This document shows positions 1 to 9,790 of a stretch of DNA of 64,000 nucleotides, piece by piece. Below the pieces are notes generated by a model. That model saw nothing but the letters and a program-made list of their open reading frames with translations. It was not told the DNA's origin and made no database searches. The DNA lies in assembly GCF_003932715.1 (NCBI RefSeq), contig NZ_CP020700.1:868001-932000 (forward strand), in the 5' to 3' direction. Both the position numbers and the translations under genes were made by a program. Every line of letters begins with the position of its first letter. Position 1 is the first letter of the stretch. The DNA is from Streptomyces tsukubensis (lineage in GTDB: Bacteria > Actinomycetota > Actinomycetes > Streptomycetales > Streptomycetaceae).

Positions 1-39
1 ACCGCCGCCCACCCGGAGGTCGTGTTCCACGCTCCCTGA
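1..39 (+). CDS. C-terminal end of an unidentified gene (partial)
   Basis: The first 13 codons of the window read in one frame to a TGA at 37-39 with G/C in nearly every third position, as expected for the end of a high-GC actinomycete gene. The visible C-terminus is about 12 residues (ending VVFHAP), too little to identify a family. A hairpin follows at 74-109, which fits the end of a transcription unit. The rest of the gene lies outside the window. Confidence 0.45.
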   Translation, partial: TAAHPEVVFHAP

Positions 40-73
40 TCCGTACGGCAGCCGACGGCTGTGTCTCCGGCCC

Positions 74-109
74 GGCCGGGTGCGGCGCCCTCCGGCGCGG
101 CGCCCGGCC
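74..109. terminator. Imperfect GC-rich hairpin, candidate terminator
   Basis: Two 16-nt arms (beginning GGCCGGG and ending CCCGGCC) face each other across a short CTCC loop, with a few mismatches in the middle. It lies between the end of the partial first gene and the DGPF gene. No T-run follows, as is usual for actinomycete hairpin terminators. Confidence 0.4.
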
Positions 110-238
110 GGGTGCCGTACCGGGGTTACAGTCGGCCGGAAAAGTGGAGCGGCGCTCGTGTCGATCCGGGGCGGCCCCCGTTCGACCTACGGATGAGAGG
201 GTCCGGACCACGGATCCGACGACGCAGGGAGCGGGACC

Positions 239-658
239 ATGAAGTACATGCTGATCATGCGGGCCGACGACGAGGCCTTGGCGACGATGGTGAACGCCGA
301 CTTCGACGAGGTCATGGGGACCGTCGGCCGGTACAACGACGAGATGATCCGCGCCGGGGTGCTGGTCGCGGCCGAGGGACTCGACTCCGCCGCCGACGGG
401 GTCGTGGTCGACTACTCCACCGAACCGCCCCTGGTCACCGACGGTCCCTACGGGGAGACGAAGGAGCTGTTCGGCGGGTTCTACATCCTCAACGTGGCCT
501 CGAAGGAGGAGGCCGTCGAGTGGGCCAAGCGCTCGCCGATGACGGGTGCCGGGTTCAAGACCGAGATCCGCCGGATCACCTCCATCGACGAGTTCCCGCA
601 GGACAACGAGTGGATCCGCAAGGAGCGGACGTGGCGCGAGGCCACCGGACAGCTCTGA
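239..658 (+). CDS. YCII-related / DGPF-domain protein
   Basis: A 139-residue soluble protein of the YCII-like DGPF family. The name-giving motif is visible as TDGPYGETKE at about residues 63-72, and the start MKYMLIMRADDE is typical. No enzymatic activity is established for the family. The ATG at 239 is preceded by a GGAG about 9 nt upstream. The gene is followed 29 bp later by a sigma factor with a C-terminal extension. DGPF genes are known partners of ECF42-type sigma factors and are often their targets, so the pair is probably one regulatory unit. The family call is firm and the role is not. Confidence 0.85.
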   Translation: MKYMLIMRADDEALATMVNADFDEVMGTVGRYNDEMIRAGVLVAAEGLDSAADGVVVDYSTEPPLVTDGPYGETKELFGGFYILNVASKEEAVEWAKRSPMTGAGFKTEIRRITSIDEFPQDNEWIRKERTWREATGQL

Positions 659-687
659 GCACCCGCCGCTGAACGGAGCGCACCACC

Positions 688-1986
688 ATGGCCGACCCCA
701 CCGGCCGGGACGCCGTCGCCGCGGTCTGGCGCATCGAGTCGGCGCGCATCACCGGCGCGCTCGCGCGCTGGACCGGTGATTTCGCGCTGGCCGAGGATCT
801 CGCGCAGGAGGCACTGGCCGAAGCGCTGGTGACCTGGCCGCGGGACGGGGTGCCCCGGCATCCGGCGGGGTGGCTGCTGACCGTGGGGCGGCGGCGGGCG
901 ATCGACGCCTTCCGCCGCCGGCGGGCGCTCGACGAGCGGTACGCCGCCCTCGCCCACCAGCTCGGCGAGGGCGGCGCGGCGACGGGCGGTGACCCGGCCG
1001 GCGGGCACGCGACCGGCGGGGACGTGCTCTGGGATCCGGACCGGGTCGACGACGACGTCCTCGCGCTGATGTTCGTCTCCTGCCATCCCGTGCTGTCGCG
1101 GGAGGCGGGGGTCGCGCTCACGCTGCGGGTGGTGGGCGGGCTGACCAGCGACGAGATCGCCCGGGCCTTCCTGGTCCCGACGGCCACCGTGCAGGCGCGG
1201 ATCACCCGGGCGAAGAAGACGCTGCAGGCGTCCGGTGTGCCGTTCGCGGTGCCGCCGGCCGAGGAGCGCCGGGAGCGGCTGGGGCCGGTGCTGAACGTGC
1301 TCTATCTGATCTTCACCGAGGGTTCGTCGGCCAGTGCGGGCGGTGCGGTGCTCCGGCTCGACCTGGCGAGTGAGGCGCAGCGGCTGGCGCGGGTGCTGAG
1401 CCGGCTGATCCCCGGCGAGCCGGAGGTGAACGGGCTGCTCGCACTGCTGGAGCTGACCGCGGCGCGCTTCCCGGCCCGGGTGGGGCCGGACGGCGATCCG
1501 GTGCTGCTGGAACGGCAGGACCGGCGGCGCTGGGACCGGTCCGCGATCCGCCGCGGCCGCGCGGCGCTCTCCCGGGCCGCCCGGTCGGGCCGGGGCCTGG
1601 GCTTCTACGGGCTCCAGGCCGCGATCGCCGAATGCCATGCGGTGGCGCCGTCGGTCGAGGCGACCGACTGGGACCGGATCGTGCTGCTGTACGAGGCCCT
1701 GGGCAGTCTGGCGCCCTCCCCGGTGGTCGACCTCAACCGCGCGGTCGCCCTCTCCATGGCACGGGGCCCCACCGAGGCGCTGGCCGTCGTGGACGGGCTG
1801 GTGGCGGAAGGTTCCCTGGCGCATTCACGACTGCTGCCCGCGGTCCGGGGCGAGTTGCTGACCCGGCTGGGGCGGCTCGCGGAGGCGCGGGGGGAGCTGG
1901 AGCGGGCGGCGGCACTCTGCGGGAACGAGCGCGAACGGGCCGTACTGGAGCGGAAGCTCGCGGACCTGGACGAGGGTGCGGGGTGA
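688..1986 (+). CDS. ECF42-type RNA polymerase sigma factor with C-terminal extension
   Basis: This 432-residue protein has sigma region 2 near residues 10-80 (FALAEDLAQEALAEAL, then a GWLLTVGRRRAIDAFRRRR stretch) and region 4 near 125-180 (LTSDEIARAFLVPTATVQARI helix-turn-helix). About 240 extra residues follow, containing the FTEGSSAS and LLYEALGSLAPSPVVDLNRAVA motifs of the DUF6596/TPR-like tail. That tail and the upstream DGPF gene are hallmarks of the ECF42 group, which lacks a classical anti-sigma factor. The tail is thought to be needed for activity. ATG 688 has a GGAG about 9 nt upstream. No anti-sigma gene is adjacent. Confidence 0.9.
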   Translation: MADPTGRDAVAAVWRIESARITGALARWTGDFALAEDLAQEALAEALVTWPRDGVPRHPAGWLLTVGRRRAIDAFRRRRALDERYAALAHQLGEGGAATGGDPAGGHATGGDVLWDPDRVDDDVLALMFVSCHPVLSREAGVALTLRVVGGLTSDEIARAFLVPTATVQARITRAKKTLQASGVPFAVPPAEERRERLGPVLNVLYLIFTEGSSASAGGAVLRLDLASEAQRLARVLSRLIPGEPEVNGLLALLELTAARFPARVGPDGDPVLLERQDRRRWDRSAIRRGRAALSRAARSGRGLGFYGLQAAIAECHAVAPSVEATDWDRIVLLYEALGSLAPSPVVDLNRAVALSMARGPTEALAVVDGLVAEGSLAHSRLLPAVRGELLTRLGRLAEARGELERAAALCGNERERAVLERKLADLDEGAG

Positions 1987-2290
1987 CGGACGGACCGGGT
2001 CTGTGGCGGGCCCCGCGCCGCCGCCGACCAGGCACACCGGGGCCGTCTCCATCAGGTCCGGGCACGGCCGCGGACATCCGGCCGAACCCGCCGACCACGG
2101 GGCCGACTCGCCCCCGCCGGGACGGAACGGCCGCAAGCGGTTTGTTCATGGCCCGGTATCGGGCAGGCGGCAGGGGGGCCTCCCGGGCAAAGCCCCTGGC
2201 TACCGGAGTGGGTCACGGGGTACGCTCCGCCGTGATGAATACTTCCTCCCTCCGCAGATTGGGGGCCCCGTCCGCGCAAGGTGAGTGCTG
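1987..2290. other. 304-bp intergenic stretch, no firm feature
   Basis: GC-rich spacer between the sigma factor and the next gene. I see no convincing promoter or RNA gene. A possible 18-codon ORF (ATG 2235 to TGA 2291) ends so that its stop shares one base with the ATG of the next gene, but it has no clear ribosome binding site. It could be a leader peptide or chance. Confidence 0.3.
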
Positions 2291-3691
2291 ATGCTCACCG
2301 AGACCGCGTACGAGGAAACCCGGCTCTCCCTCTGGCGGCGCGTACGTGAATTCGCCGTACCGCCCTCCATGATCGAAACTGCTACCGCCCGCCGCGCTGC
2401 CGGTGACTGGGCGGGCTCCTGTGCCGCTGCCGGTTTCGACGTCGACTTCCGCATGCCCGATGTGACCCGCGACTACGGCGGGGAACTGACGGCTCGTCTG
2501 CGTGCCGATCTCCGTCGGCTCGCGCCCGATCTGCTGCGCTGGCACATGCCGCGGATCGCTCCCGACGGGCTGCTGCGTCCGGGACTCACCATGGCGCTCG
2601 CCCGGTACGGCGCCGCGGCCCGCGACGGCACTTCACCGCTGTATCTGGTGGCCCGCACCCCGCCCGCCTGGGCGGACGCCGGGCAGCGGATCGGTCTGGC
2701 GCTCTGGGACCCGTCGTCCCGGACCGGTACCGGCCGTGATCCGCATCCCCGGCCCCATCCGCGGTTCCGTTTCGACCTGCACCGTCACCTCTGGGCGGCG
2801 GACCGGTCCGGCGAGCTGCGGAGCCGGGGCGGTTCCGGGCCCGGCGGCACACCCCGGGCAGCGCCCCGGGCGGCCGTTCCGCAGGGGCTCGTACCGGCGG
2901 AACTCCTCGGCGCCGCCCACCGGTGGGCCGAAGACGCGGCGCTGCTGCTGCACGCCGACGGTCTGCCGCCGGGGCCCGTTGTCGTACGGCTCGGCGCCCG
3001 GCGGCGGCTGGTGCTCCGGCCGGAAGCCGGTGCGCTTCCGGGGACACCGGCCGGAAGCCGGATCGCCGTGGCGGGGCGGCGGGCGACCGGGCTGCCGGTC
3101 CTGCCCGAAGCGGCCGTCCGGGTGCCTCCCGACGTGGAGTTGCTGCGGGCCGGGCTGGTCGAAGCCGAACAACTGCACCCGCTGGTCGCCGCAGCGCTCG
3201 TACCGGGGCACGCATCCACCCGTCGGGCGGTCATGGCCGATGCCGCGGAGCGGGCACGGCTCGTGGAGTGCCGGGGCGAACTGCACCGGATCGGTCTGGT
3301 CGACGGCGTACTGAAACCGCTGGACCACGACGCGGCCGAAATCCGCCGGGAGGAGCTGCTGGCCGCCCTGGAGGGCCCGCCACTGCCCTGTCTGCGGGCC
3401 GTCGACGAGGCGTATCGCAGCCCCCACTGCCTGGATGACGTCCGTGAACGGCTGAACCACGGCGACGTCGACGGGGCACTGGCCGTGGTACGGGATCTGC
3501 TGGGGCCCGAAGCGCTGCCGCGCCACGGTCCGCTGCGGGACACCCTGCTGACGGCCGCGGAACGGCGGATCGACCACGGCCTGTTCCGGGCGGGGCCGGC
3601 GGACCACGCGCCCAAGGGCGACCCCTCCCATGTCCACGGCCGCGGCCTCAGCCGCAGCAGATTCCGGCCCCGCGGACACAGCCGCCGCTGA
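2291..3691 (+). CDS. Conserved-looking protein of unknown function, partner of MoxR/VWA genes
   Basis: A 466-residue protein I do not recognise. I chose ATG 2291 because AAGGTGAG lies 5-6 nt upstream; a GTG at 2285 in the same frame is the alternative. The body is globular, with no signal peptide or membrane span. The C-terminus (about residues 385-466) ends in a basic tail rich in Arg, Ser and His. A glycine/proline-rich linker near residues 180-200 separates an N-terminal and a C-terminal half. It precedes a MoxR-type ATPase (172 bp gap) and a VWA/metallopeptidase protein on the same strand, so it may be a client or adaptor of that pair. The function is not known. Confidence 0.7.
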   Translation: MLTETAYEETRLSLWRRVREFAVPPSMIETATARRAAGDWAGSCAAAGFDVDFRMPDVTRDYGGELTARLRADLRRLAPDLLRWHMPRIAPDGLLRPGLTMALARYGAAARDGTSPLYLVARTPPAWADAGQRIGLALWDPSSRTGTGRDPHPRPHPRFRFDLHRHLWAADRSGELRSRGGSGPGGTPRAAPRAAVPQGLVPAELLGAAHRWAEDAALLLHADGLPPGPVVVRLGARRRLVLRPEAGALPGTPAGSRIAVAGRRATGLPVLPEAAVRVPPDVELLRAGLVEAEQLHPLVAAALVPGHASTRRAVMADAAERARLVECRGELHRIGLVDGVLKPLDHDAAEIRREELLAALEGPPLPCLRAVDEAYRSPHCLDDVRERLNHGDVDGALAVVRDLLGPEALPRHGPLRDTLLTAAERRIDHGLFRAGPADHAPKGDPSHVHGRGLSRSRFRPRGHSRR

Positions 3692-3863
3692 CCTCAGCGG
3701 CCGGGTCCTCACCCGATTCACCACCGCAGCGGGCTGCTCGAACACACCCGCAGCGCGCCCCTTTTGCACCCTTTTCCCCTTCCTTGCAGGCAGTCTCCCG
3801 ATGCCCGGCCGATACCCGGTGCCCCCGGACTCCGCCTCCCCACACACTCCAAGGTGATCGAAG

Positions 3864-5141
3864 ATGACCGTTCTCACCCCGCCCCTCCCGGCCGCACCGC
3901 CCGCCCGGGGCACCACTCCGGATCACGGTCCCGAGGACACCGGGCTCGCTGTCGCAGGCGAACTCCTTTCGCTGCTGCGCGACTCCACGACCGAGCCCCG
4001 TAGGGACGATCAGCTGGAGGCGCTGGCCCTGGCCGTCGCCGCGGATCTGCCCGTACTGCTCTGGGGTGAGCCGGGGATCGGCAAGACCGCCGCTCTCAAC
4101 GGGCTCGCCGAGCATCTCGGACTGCCGCTGACCACGGTGATCGCCAGCGTCCACGAGCCTTCGGACTTCGCCGGATTGCCGGTCGTCGGGGACGATCCCG
4201 CCGTTCAGGGTGTGCCGATGGCCCCGCCGGACTGGGCCGTCAGGCTGGTCCGGGCGGGCCGGGGACTGCTCTTCCTCGACGAGCTCTCCACCGCGCCCCC
4301 GGCGGTGCAGGCGGCCCTGCTCCGGCTGGTGCTGGAGCGGCGGATCGGCGCCCTCCAACTGCCGCCGGGGGTGCGGATCGTGGCTGCGGCCAACCCCCGC
4401 TCGTCCGCCGCGGGCGGCTGGGAGCTGAGCCCGCCGCTCGCCAACCGGTTCGTCCATCTCCAGTGGGTGCACGACCACGAGGTGGTGATACGCGGAATGG
4501 GCGGGGTGTGGCCGCGGATCACGCTGCCCCCGCTGCGACGCGACGGTCTGCCGGAGGCCGTGGACCATGCGCGGCGCGCGGTCTGCGGGCTGCTGACCGC
4601 CCGGCCCGAGCTGGTCCACCGGATGCCCGGGGACGGGGTCCGGCAGAGCGGTGCCTGGCCCTCGCCCCGGAGCTGGGAGTCGGCGCTGCGGCTGATCGCC
4701 TTCGCCAAGGCGGCCGGATCCTCGCGGGATGTCCTGTCCCTGCTGGTCAGGGGCGCGGTGGGCGACGGGCCCGGACTGGAACTGCTGGCCGGGCTCGACC
4801 GGATGGACCTGCCGGACCCCGAGGACCTGCTGGCCGACCCGGCCGGAGCCGTACTGCCGGAGCGGGGCGATCTGCGGCGCGCGGTGCTCGACGGGGTGGT
4901 CGCGGCGGTCCGCAACCGGCCGGAACGGGAGCGCTGGAACGCGGCCTGGGCGGTGCTGGCCCGCGCGCTGGAGACCGGGGCCCCGGATCTCGTGGTGGTC
5001 CCCGCGACCACTCTGGCCGCCCAGCGCCGGGACGACTGGGACGTACCGGAGACCGTCGAACGGCTGGCGGAGGTGGTGTCGCTCTCCCGGCGGGCCGATC
5101 GCGCCGCGGGCACGGCAGCGGCGTCCACGGCCCGCCGATGA
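3864..5141 (+). CDS. MoxR-family AAA+ ATPase
   Basis: A 425-residue AAA+ ATPase. Walker A is GEPGIGKTA at about residues 68-76, Walker B is LLFLDELS near 134-141, and a sensor-like AAANPRSSAAGGWELSPPLA segment lies near 175-196. MoxR ATPases work with VWA-domain proteins as chaperone-like machines that mature or insert cofactors into other complexes. The next gene is such a partner, its ATG overlapping this stop by 4 bp (ATGA), so the two are translationally coupled. Residues before about 45 are low in complexity and probably flexible. The natural substrate cannot be read from the sequence. Confidence 0.9.
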   Translation: MTVLTPPLPAAPPARGTTPDHGPEDTGLAVAGELLSLLRDSTTEPRRDDQLEALALAVAADLPVLLWGEPGIGKTAALNGLAEHLGLPLTTVIASVHEPSDFAGLPVVGDDPAVQGVPMAPPDWAVRLVRAGRGLLFLDELSTAPPAVQAALLRLVLERRIGALQLPPGVRIVAAANPRSSAAGGWELSPPLANRFVHLQWVHDHEVVIRGMGGVWPRITLPPLRRDGLPEAVDHARRAVCGLLTARPELVHRMPGDGVRQSGAWPSPRSWESALRLIAFAKAAGSSRDVLSLLVRGAVGDGPGLELLAGLDRMDLPDPEDLLADPAGAVLPERGDLRRAVLDGVVAAVRNRPERERWNAAWAVLARALETGAPDLVVVPATTLAAQRRDDWDVPETVERLAEVVSLSRRADRAAGTAAASTARR

Positions 5142-6388
5142 GGGCGACGCAGGCGGGACCGGACGCCCCGGCGGTCCTCGACCGGGAGAAGCTGTACGCC
5201 GCCCGGCTGCACGCGGCCCGGGTACGGCCCTATCTCGCGACCGCCCTGTTCGCGCTGCATGTGGTGGAGGAACGGCGGGTGTCGACGATGGCCGTCGACC
5301 GCTATTGGCGGTGCTATGTCTCCCCGGCGTACGTGGCCCGAAGTTCGCCGCTGGAACTGGCGGCGGTCTGGGTCCACGAGGTCTCCCACCTGCTCCGGGA
5401 CCACCACGGCCGCGGCGAACGGCTTGCCCGGCAGAAGGGGCTGACCGGCCGGGGCGACCGGCTGCGGATGAACATCGCAGCGGACTTCGAGATCAACGAC
5501 GACACCTTCGACGACGAACTCCCCTGCCCCGAGGACGCCGTGCAGCCCCGGATGCTGCGGCTGCCGGAAGGGCAGCTGATGGAGGAGTACGTACGGCAGT
5601 TCGGGCTCGGGGCGGTGGACGAACGGCTCGTCTGGCTGGACTGCGGCAGCGGCTCCGACGGCCTCGACCGTGAGTGGGAACTGGGGCCCGACGGCGCGGA
5701 CGGCCTCGCCCCGCACGAGCGGGACGCGGTCCGGTTCCGGGTGGCGGAGGGCATCAATGGCCGGCCCGGCCCGGCCCCGCGCTCCTGGCGGCGCTGGGCC
5801 GAGGAGGCGTTCCATCCGCCGCAGCCGTGGCGGGAGCTGCTGGGCTCGGCCGTCCGCTCGGCGGCATCCGGCCCCGGGGTCGGGGAGGACTACACCTACG
5901 GCCGGCCCGCGCGCCGCTCGGCGGGCCTCCCCGGGGTGGTGCTGCCGAGCATCCGGCACCGGCCGCCCCGGGTCTCGGTGATCGTCGACACCTCGGGTTC
6001 GGTCAGCGACGCCGAACTGGGCAGCGCCCTGCTCGAAGTCTCGGCGATCGTCCGGACCCTGGGCGGCCGCCGAGACCTGGTGACGGTGGTGTCCTGCGAC
6101 GCGGCGGCCCGGATCGCCCACCCCCTGTGCGAGGCGGAGGGCCTTCCGCTGGTCGGCGGCGGGGGCACGGATCTGCGGACCGGCTTCGCCGCGGCGCTGT
6201 CCGCGTATCCGCGACCGGATGTGGTCGTCGCCCTGACGGACGGCCAGACCCCATGGCCGTCGTCACCCCCGGGGTGCCGGACGGTGGTGGGGCTGTTCGC
6301 CCGGAGCGGCGGGGCCGAGGACGATCCGTACTACACGCCGGTCCACCCGCCCGACTGGGCACGGGTGGTGAGGATCGGCCCGGTATGA
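5138..6388 (+). CDS. VWA-like / putative metallopeptidase domain protein (DUF2201 type)
   Basis: A 416-residue protein. The N-terminal half holds a zinc-peptidase-like motif HEVSH (in VWVHEVSHLLRDHHG, about residues 83-97), and the C-terminal half is VWA-like with a MIDAS-type DTSGSVS motif at about 285-291. This arrangement is typical of proteins encoded beside MoxR ATPases. The start ATG 5138 overlaps the ATPase stop by 4 bp, which decides the start within a longer open frame. It probably forms a functional complex with the ATPase. Whether the HExxH site is catalytic is not known. Confidence 0.88.
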   Translation: MRATQAGPDAPAVLDREKLYAARLHAARVRPYLATALFALHVVEERRVSTMAVDRYWRCYVSPAYVARSSPLELAAVWVHEVSHLLRDHHGRGERLARQKGLTGRGDRLRMNIAADFEINDDTFDDELPCPEDAVQPRMLRLPEGQLMEEYVRQFGLGAVDERLVWLDCGSGSDGLDREWELGPDGADGLAPHERDAVRFRVAEGINGRPGPAPRSWRRWAEEAFHPPQPWRELLGSAVRSAASGPGVGEDYTYGRPARRSAGLPGVVLPSIRHRPPRVSVIVDTSGSVSDAELGSALLEVSAIVRTLGGRRDLVTVVSCDAAARIAHPLCEAEGLPLVGGGGTDLRTGFAAALSAYPRPDVVVALTDGQTPWPSSPPGCRTVVGLFARSGGAEDDPYYTPVHPPDWARVVRIGPV

Positions 6389-6496
6389 GTCCGTCGCAAC
6401 GCCGCCCGCACGGCGCGAGGGCCCGGCGAACCGACACCGGCTGTCGGCGCGGACCGTCCCCTTCGAGCGGCTGCGGACGTCGATAGCGTCGGCGCG

Positions 6497-7706
6497 GTGA
6501 ACACCGACACGATCACCACCGACTCTGCGGATGCCGAGCGCCTCCGGAACGCCCTGGTCGACCGGATCCGGGCGAACGGACACGCCCGCACCGCAGCCGT
6601 CGAGAACGCCCTGCGGGCCGTCCCGCGCCATGTGTTCGTGCCCGAGGCGTCACTCGAAGACGCCTACGCCAACGCGCCGGTGCACATCAAGTACGACACC
6701 GAAGGCACCTCCATCTCGTGCGCCTCCCAGCCGGGGGTCGTCGCCCTCATGCTGGACCAGGTCGACCTCCGGCCCGGCGACCGCGTCCTGGAACTCGGCG
6801 CCGGAAGCGGCTACAACGCCGCACTTCTCGCGCACCTGGTCGGTGAGGCCGGACACGTCACCACCCTTGATGTCGATGACGACCTCGTGGAGGGCGCCCG
6901 CGCCCACCTCGCCGCAGCCGGGATCACCAATGCCGAGGCCGTGACCAGGGACGGGGCCCTCGGATACGCGGAGGGAGCACCGTACGACCGGATCATCGCG
7001 TACGAACAGCGCGACGGCCGGTGAGTCTCCCTCGGCAGTGAGATGAACACCTTCATGCCGCTCCGGCGCGGCATCGCCGACGACGACCGCCGTGTCGTCC
7101 CGCTCAGCGCCGACTCCACCGTCCGGCTCCAGGCCCCCGCCGGCCAGTACATCGACACCGGCGCGGACGCCCTCGCCCGCGTTCTGGAGCAGCCGCGCAC
7201 CGAGGAGTGGACCGGGGTGACGGTCCGCGCCATGGAGTCACCGGAATGGATGGAGCTGTTCCTCACCTGCTCTCTGCCCTCCGGACTGATCCGCATGCTC
7301 TTCCCCCAGAGCGCCAAGGGCGGCCTGCTGACCGAGGACCCCTACCCCTCGTCCACCGCGGCCGTCGAGAAGGGAGCCGTCACCTACCTGGCCCGGCGGC
7401 TGCTGGAGAAGAGGACCCCGGAGGGCGGCAAGCTCTGGGAGTTCGGCGTCATCGGCCACGGCCCCGGCAGCGACGAGCTGGCCGCGACGGTCGCCCGCAC
7501 GGACTCACCGCCCAGCGCTGGTCGATCCGGCCGACACCGCCGTACGGAAGGCCGACCAGGGTCTGGCGTCGGCCGTCTACAACCAGGCCGCGCTCATCGC
7601 CTCCGACCCCGGCCTTCCCGACCTGGCGCACAAGCCGCACGGCGAACTCAGAGCAGCCCTGCGCTCCGGCGGCAAGGTGATCCGGGACAGCCTCGTACTC
7701 CAGTGA
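6497..7706 (+). pseudogene. Decayed protein-L-isoaspartate-type methyltransferase (FxLD family)
   Basis: The first part (6497-7024) reads as a PIMT-like SAM methyltransferase: HVFVPEASLEDAY, then SAM motif I as LELGAGSGYNAALL. It stops at TGA 7022-7024, just after DRIIAYEQRDGR. The same frame resumes at once (SLGSEMNTFMPLRRGIADD) and carries the usual C-terminal half (QPRTEEWTGV, EFGVIGHGPGSDELA) until the match ends near 7500. Against the family, about 35-40 residues are missing between DRIIA and YEQRDG. The stop sits where a Trp codon is normal (TGG to TGA). From about 7518 a different frame shows good codon use to TGA 7706, encoding about 62 residues I cannot assign. The locus is an internal deletion plus nonsense change plus a junction to another fragment. 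Confidence 0.75.
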
Positions 7707-7983
7707 TCGGCGTCGATGGCCCGGCTCCGATCCCGTACCGGATCTGCTGATCCGTTGAGGGAGGTCTCGGAGATCGACTACGCATCCGCTCACACCGGAC
7801 CCCGCGGCGGGCACGGAAACGCGGTCGGGCCAGGGGGTACGCATTGGATAGGATGCAATCGGCCTGCAGGACCATACCGTCACGCTCCGTGTGCGACCGG
7901 TGTGCGGTGACGGGCCTCGCAATCGACTCCATTGCCCGTGCGGCCACCGGGCCCGCGGCGGTAGACACTGGGAGCATCCAACG

Positions 7984-9690
7984 ATGACTCGGCACTTGAT
8001 CACCAGCGCGCTTCCCTATATCAACGGGATCAAGCACCTGGGGAACATGGTCGGGTCCATGCTCCCGGCGGATGTATACGCCCGTTATCTGCGGCAGCGC
8101 GGTCACGAGGCCCTCTACATCTGCGCCACGGACGAGCACGGTACCCCGGCCGAGCTGGCCGCCAAGGATGCCGGGCTGCCGGTGGCCGAGTTCTGTGCGC
8201 AGCAGCACGACGCGCAGAAGGCGATCTACGACGGCTTCGGGCTCCGGTTCGACTACTTCGGCCGCAGCTCATCCGAGCAGAACCGAGAGATCACCCAGCA
8301 CTTCGCCCGCAAGCTCCACGAGAACGGTTTCATCGAGGAGCGTGCGATCCGGCAGGTCTTCTCCATCGCCGACGACCGGTTCCTTCCGGACCGCTATATC
8401 GTCGGCACCTGCCCGTACTGCGGTTACGACAAGGCCCGCGGCGACCAGTGCGAGAACTGCACCCGGGTCCTCGACCCGACCGACCTCATCGAGCCGCGCT
8501 CCGCGATCAGCGGCAGCAGCGAGCTGGAGGTCCGGGAGACCAAGCACCTCTTCCTCCTCCAGTCGAAGCTGGACGGCGAGGTCGAGGCGTGGATCGACGA
8601 GTGCAGCGGCGACTGGCCGCATCTGGCTTCCTCCATCGCCCGCAAGTGGCTGACCGAGGGCCTGCACGACCGGTCGATCACCCGCGATCTGGACTGGGGT
8701 GTTCCGGTCCCGGCGGACACCTGGCCCGAGCTGGCCGCCGAGGGCAAGGTCTTCTACGTCTGGTTCGACGCCCCCATCGAGTACATCGGGGCGACGAAGG
8801 AGTGGGCGGACCTGGAGCCGGAGACCCGCGACTGGAAGTCGTGGTGGTACGAGGCGTCCGACGTCCAGTACACCCAGTTCATGGCCAAGGACAACGTCCC
8901 GTTCCACACGGTCATGTTCCCGGCCAGCCAGATCGGCACCCGCGAGCCGTGGAAGCGGGTCGACCACGTCAAGGCCTTCAACTGGCTGAACTACTACGGC
9001 GGCAAGTTCTCCACGTCGCAGCAGCGGGGCGTCTTCACCGACGCCGCGCTGGAGCTGCTGCCCGCCGACTACTGGCGCTACTTCCTGCTGGCGCACGCCC
9101 CCGAGTCGGACGACACCTCGTTCACCTGGGAGCTGTTCGCCTCGTCCGTCAACAAGGACCTGGCGGACACCCTCGGCAACTTCGTCAACCGGGTGCTGTC
9201 CTTCTCCCGCAAGCGGTTCGGCGACGCCGTTCCCGAGGGGAAGGCGGCGGGCGCGCCCGAGCAGGCGCTGGGCGAGGAGATCGCCCGGCTGCTCGCCGAG
9301 TACGAGGGGCAGCTGGAGGCGCGCCAGTTCCGCAAGGCGACGCAGGCGCTGCGGGCGCTGTGGAGCGCGGGCAACTCCTATCTGGAGGAGAAGGCCCCCT
9401 GGCTGGAGATCAAGGCCGATCCGGAGGCCGCGGCGCTGACCCTGCGGACCGCGATGAACCTGATCCACCTGTACGCGGTGGTGTCCGAGCCCTTCATCCC
9501 GTCGTCCGCGCGGGCCATGCGCGAAGCGTTCGAGCTGGCCGGGGACGATGCGACGTGGGTGAGCGCCGACGAGGCCCGGGCGCTGTCCGCGGTGCCCGCC
9601 GGGACCGCGTTCACCGTTCCCCCGGTGCTCTTCGCCAAGATCACCGATGAGGACCTGGAGGCCTGGCGCGAGCGCTTCGGCGCCCAGTAG
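7984..9690 (+). CDS. metG: Methionyl-tRNA synthetase
   Basis: A 568-residue class I aminoacyl-tRNA synthetase charging tRNA-Met in the cytosol. It starts with [15 protein letters not shown], which contains the HIGH-like signature as HLGN. A zinc knuckle with four cysteines ([17 protein letters not shown]) sits near residues 142-158. The KMSKS loop reads KFSTS (in [15 protein letters not shown], about 339-353), which occurs in one bacterial MetRS lineage. The C-terminus lacks an extra tRNA-binding domain. I chose ATG 7984 over upstream in-frame codons because the protein then begins at the conserved [13 protein letters not shown] strong hairpin follows the stop. Confidence 0.95.
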   Translation: MTRHLITSALPYINGIKHLGNMVGSMLPADVYARYLRQRGHEALYICATDEHGTPAELAAKDAGLPVAEFCAQQHDAQKAIYDGFGLRFDYFGRSSSEQNREITQHFARKLHENGFIEERAIRQVFSIADDRFLPDRYIVGTCPYCGYDKARGDQCENCTRVLDPTDLIEPRSAISGSSELEVRETKHLFLLQSKLDGEVEAWIDECSGDWPHLASSIARKWLTEGLHDRSITRDLDWGVPVPADTWPELAAEGKVFYVWFDAPIEYIGATKEWADLEPETRDWKSWWYEASDVQYTQFMAKDNVPFHTVMFPASQIGTREPWKRVDHVKAFNWLNYYGGKFSTSQQRGVFTDAALELLPADYWRYFLLAHAPESDDTSFTWELFASSVNKDLADTLGNFVNRVLSFSRKRFGDAVPEGKAAGAPEQALGEEIARLLAEYEGQLEARQFRKATQALRALWSAGNSYLEEKAPWLEIKADPEAAALTLRTAMNLIHLYAVVSEPFIPSSARAMREAFELAGDDATWVSADEARALSAVPAGTAFTVPPVLFAKITDEDLEAWRERFGAQ

Positions 9691-9703
9691 GCAGACGGAG
9701 CGC

Positions 9704-9737
9704 GGGAGCCGCCGGTCCGGACGGGCCGGCGGCTCCC
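9704..9737. terminator. Strong hairpin between metG and the convergent lipoprotein gene
   Basis: Arms GGGAGCCGCCGGTCC (9704-9718) and GGGCCGGCGGCTCCC (9723-9737) pair almost perfectly around a 4-nt loop. The element lies 13 bp past the metG stop and before the end of the convergent minus-strand operon. Confidence 0.85.
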
Positions 9738-9790
9738 GTGTTTCCGCGCTCCGGGCCGGGGCCGTAACGGAGGGCGGACGGCGCCGGTCC

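Noticed and set aside
2235..2291. 18-codon ORF with stop overlapping the ATG of the next gene
   Set aside because: No ribosome binding site and no regulatory codon run; too weak to call a leader peptide.
7840..7860. TAGGAT as a -10 box for metG
   Set aside because: No matching -35 element at a normal distance; left out as a feature.
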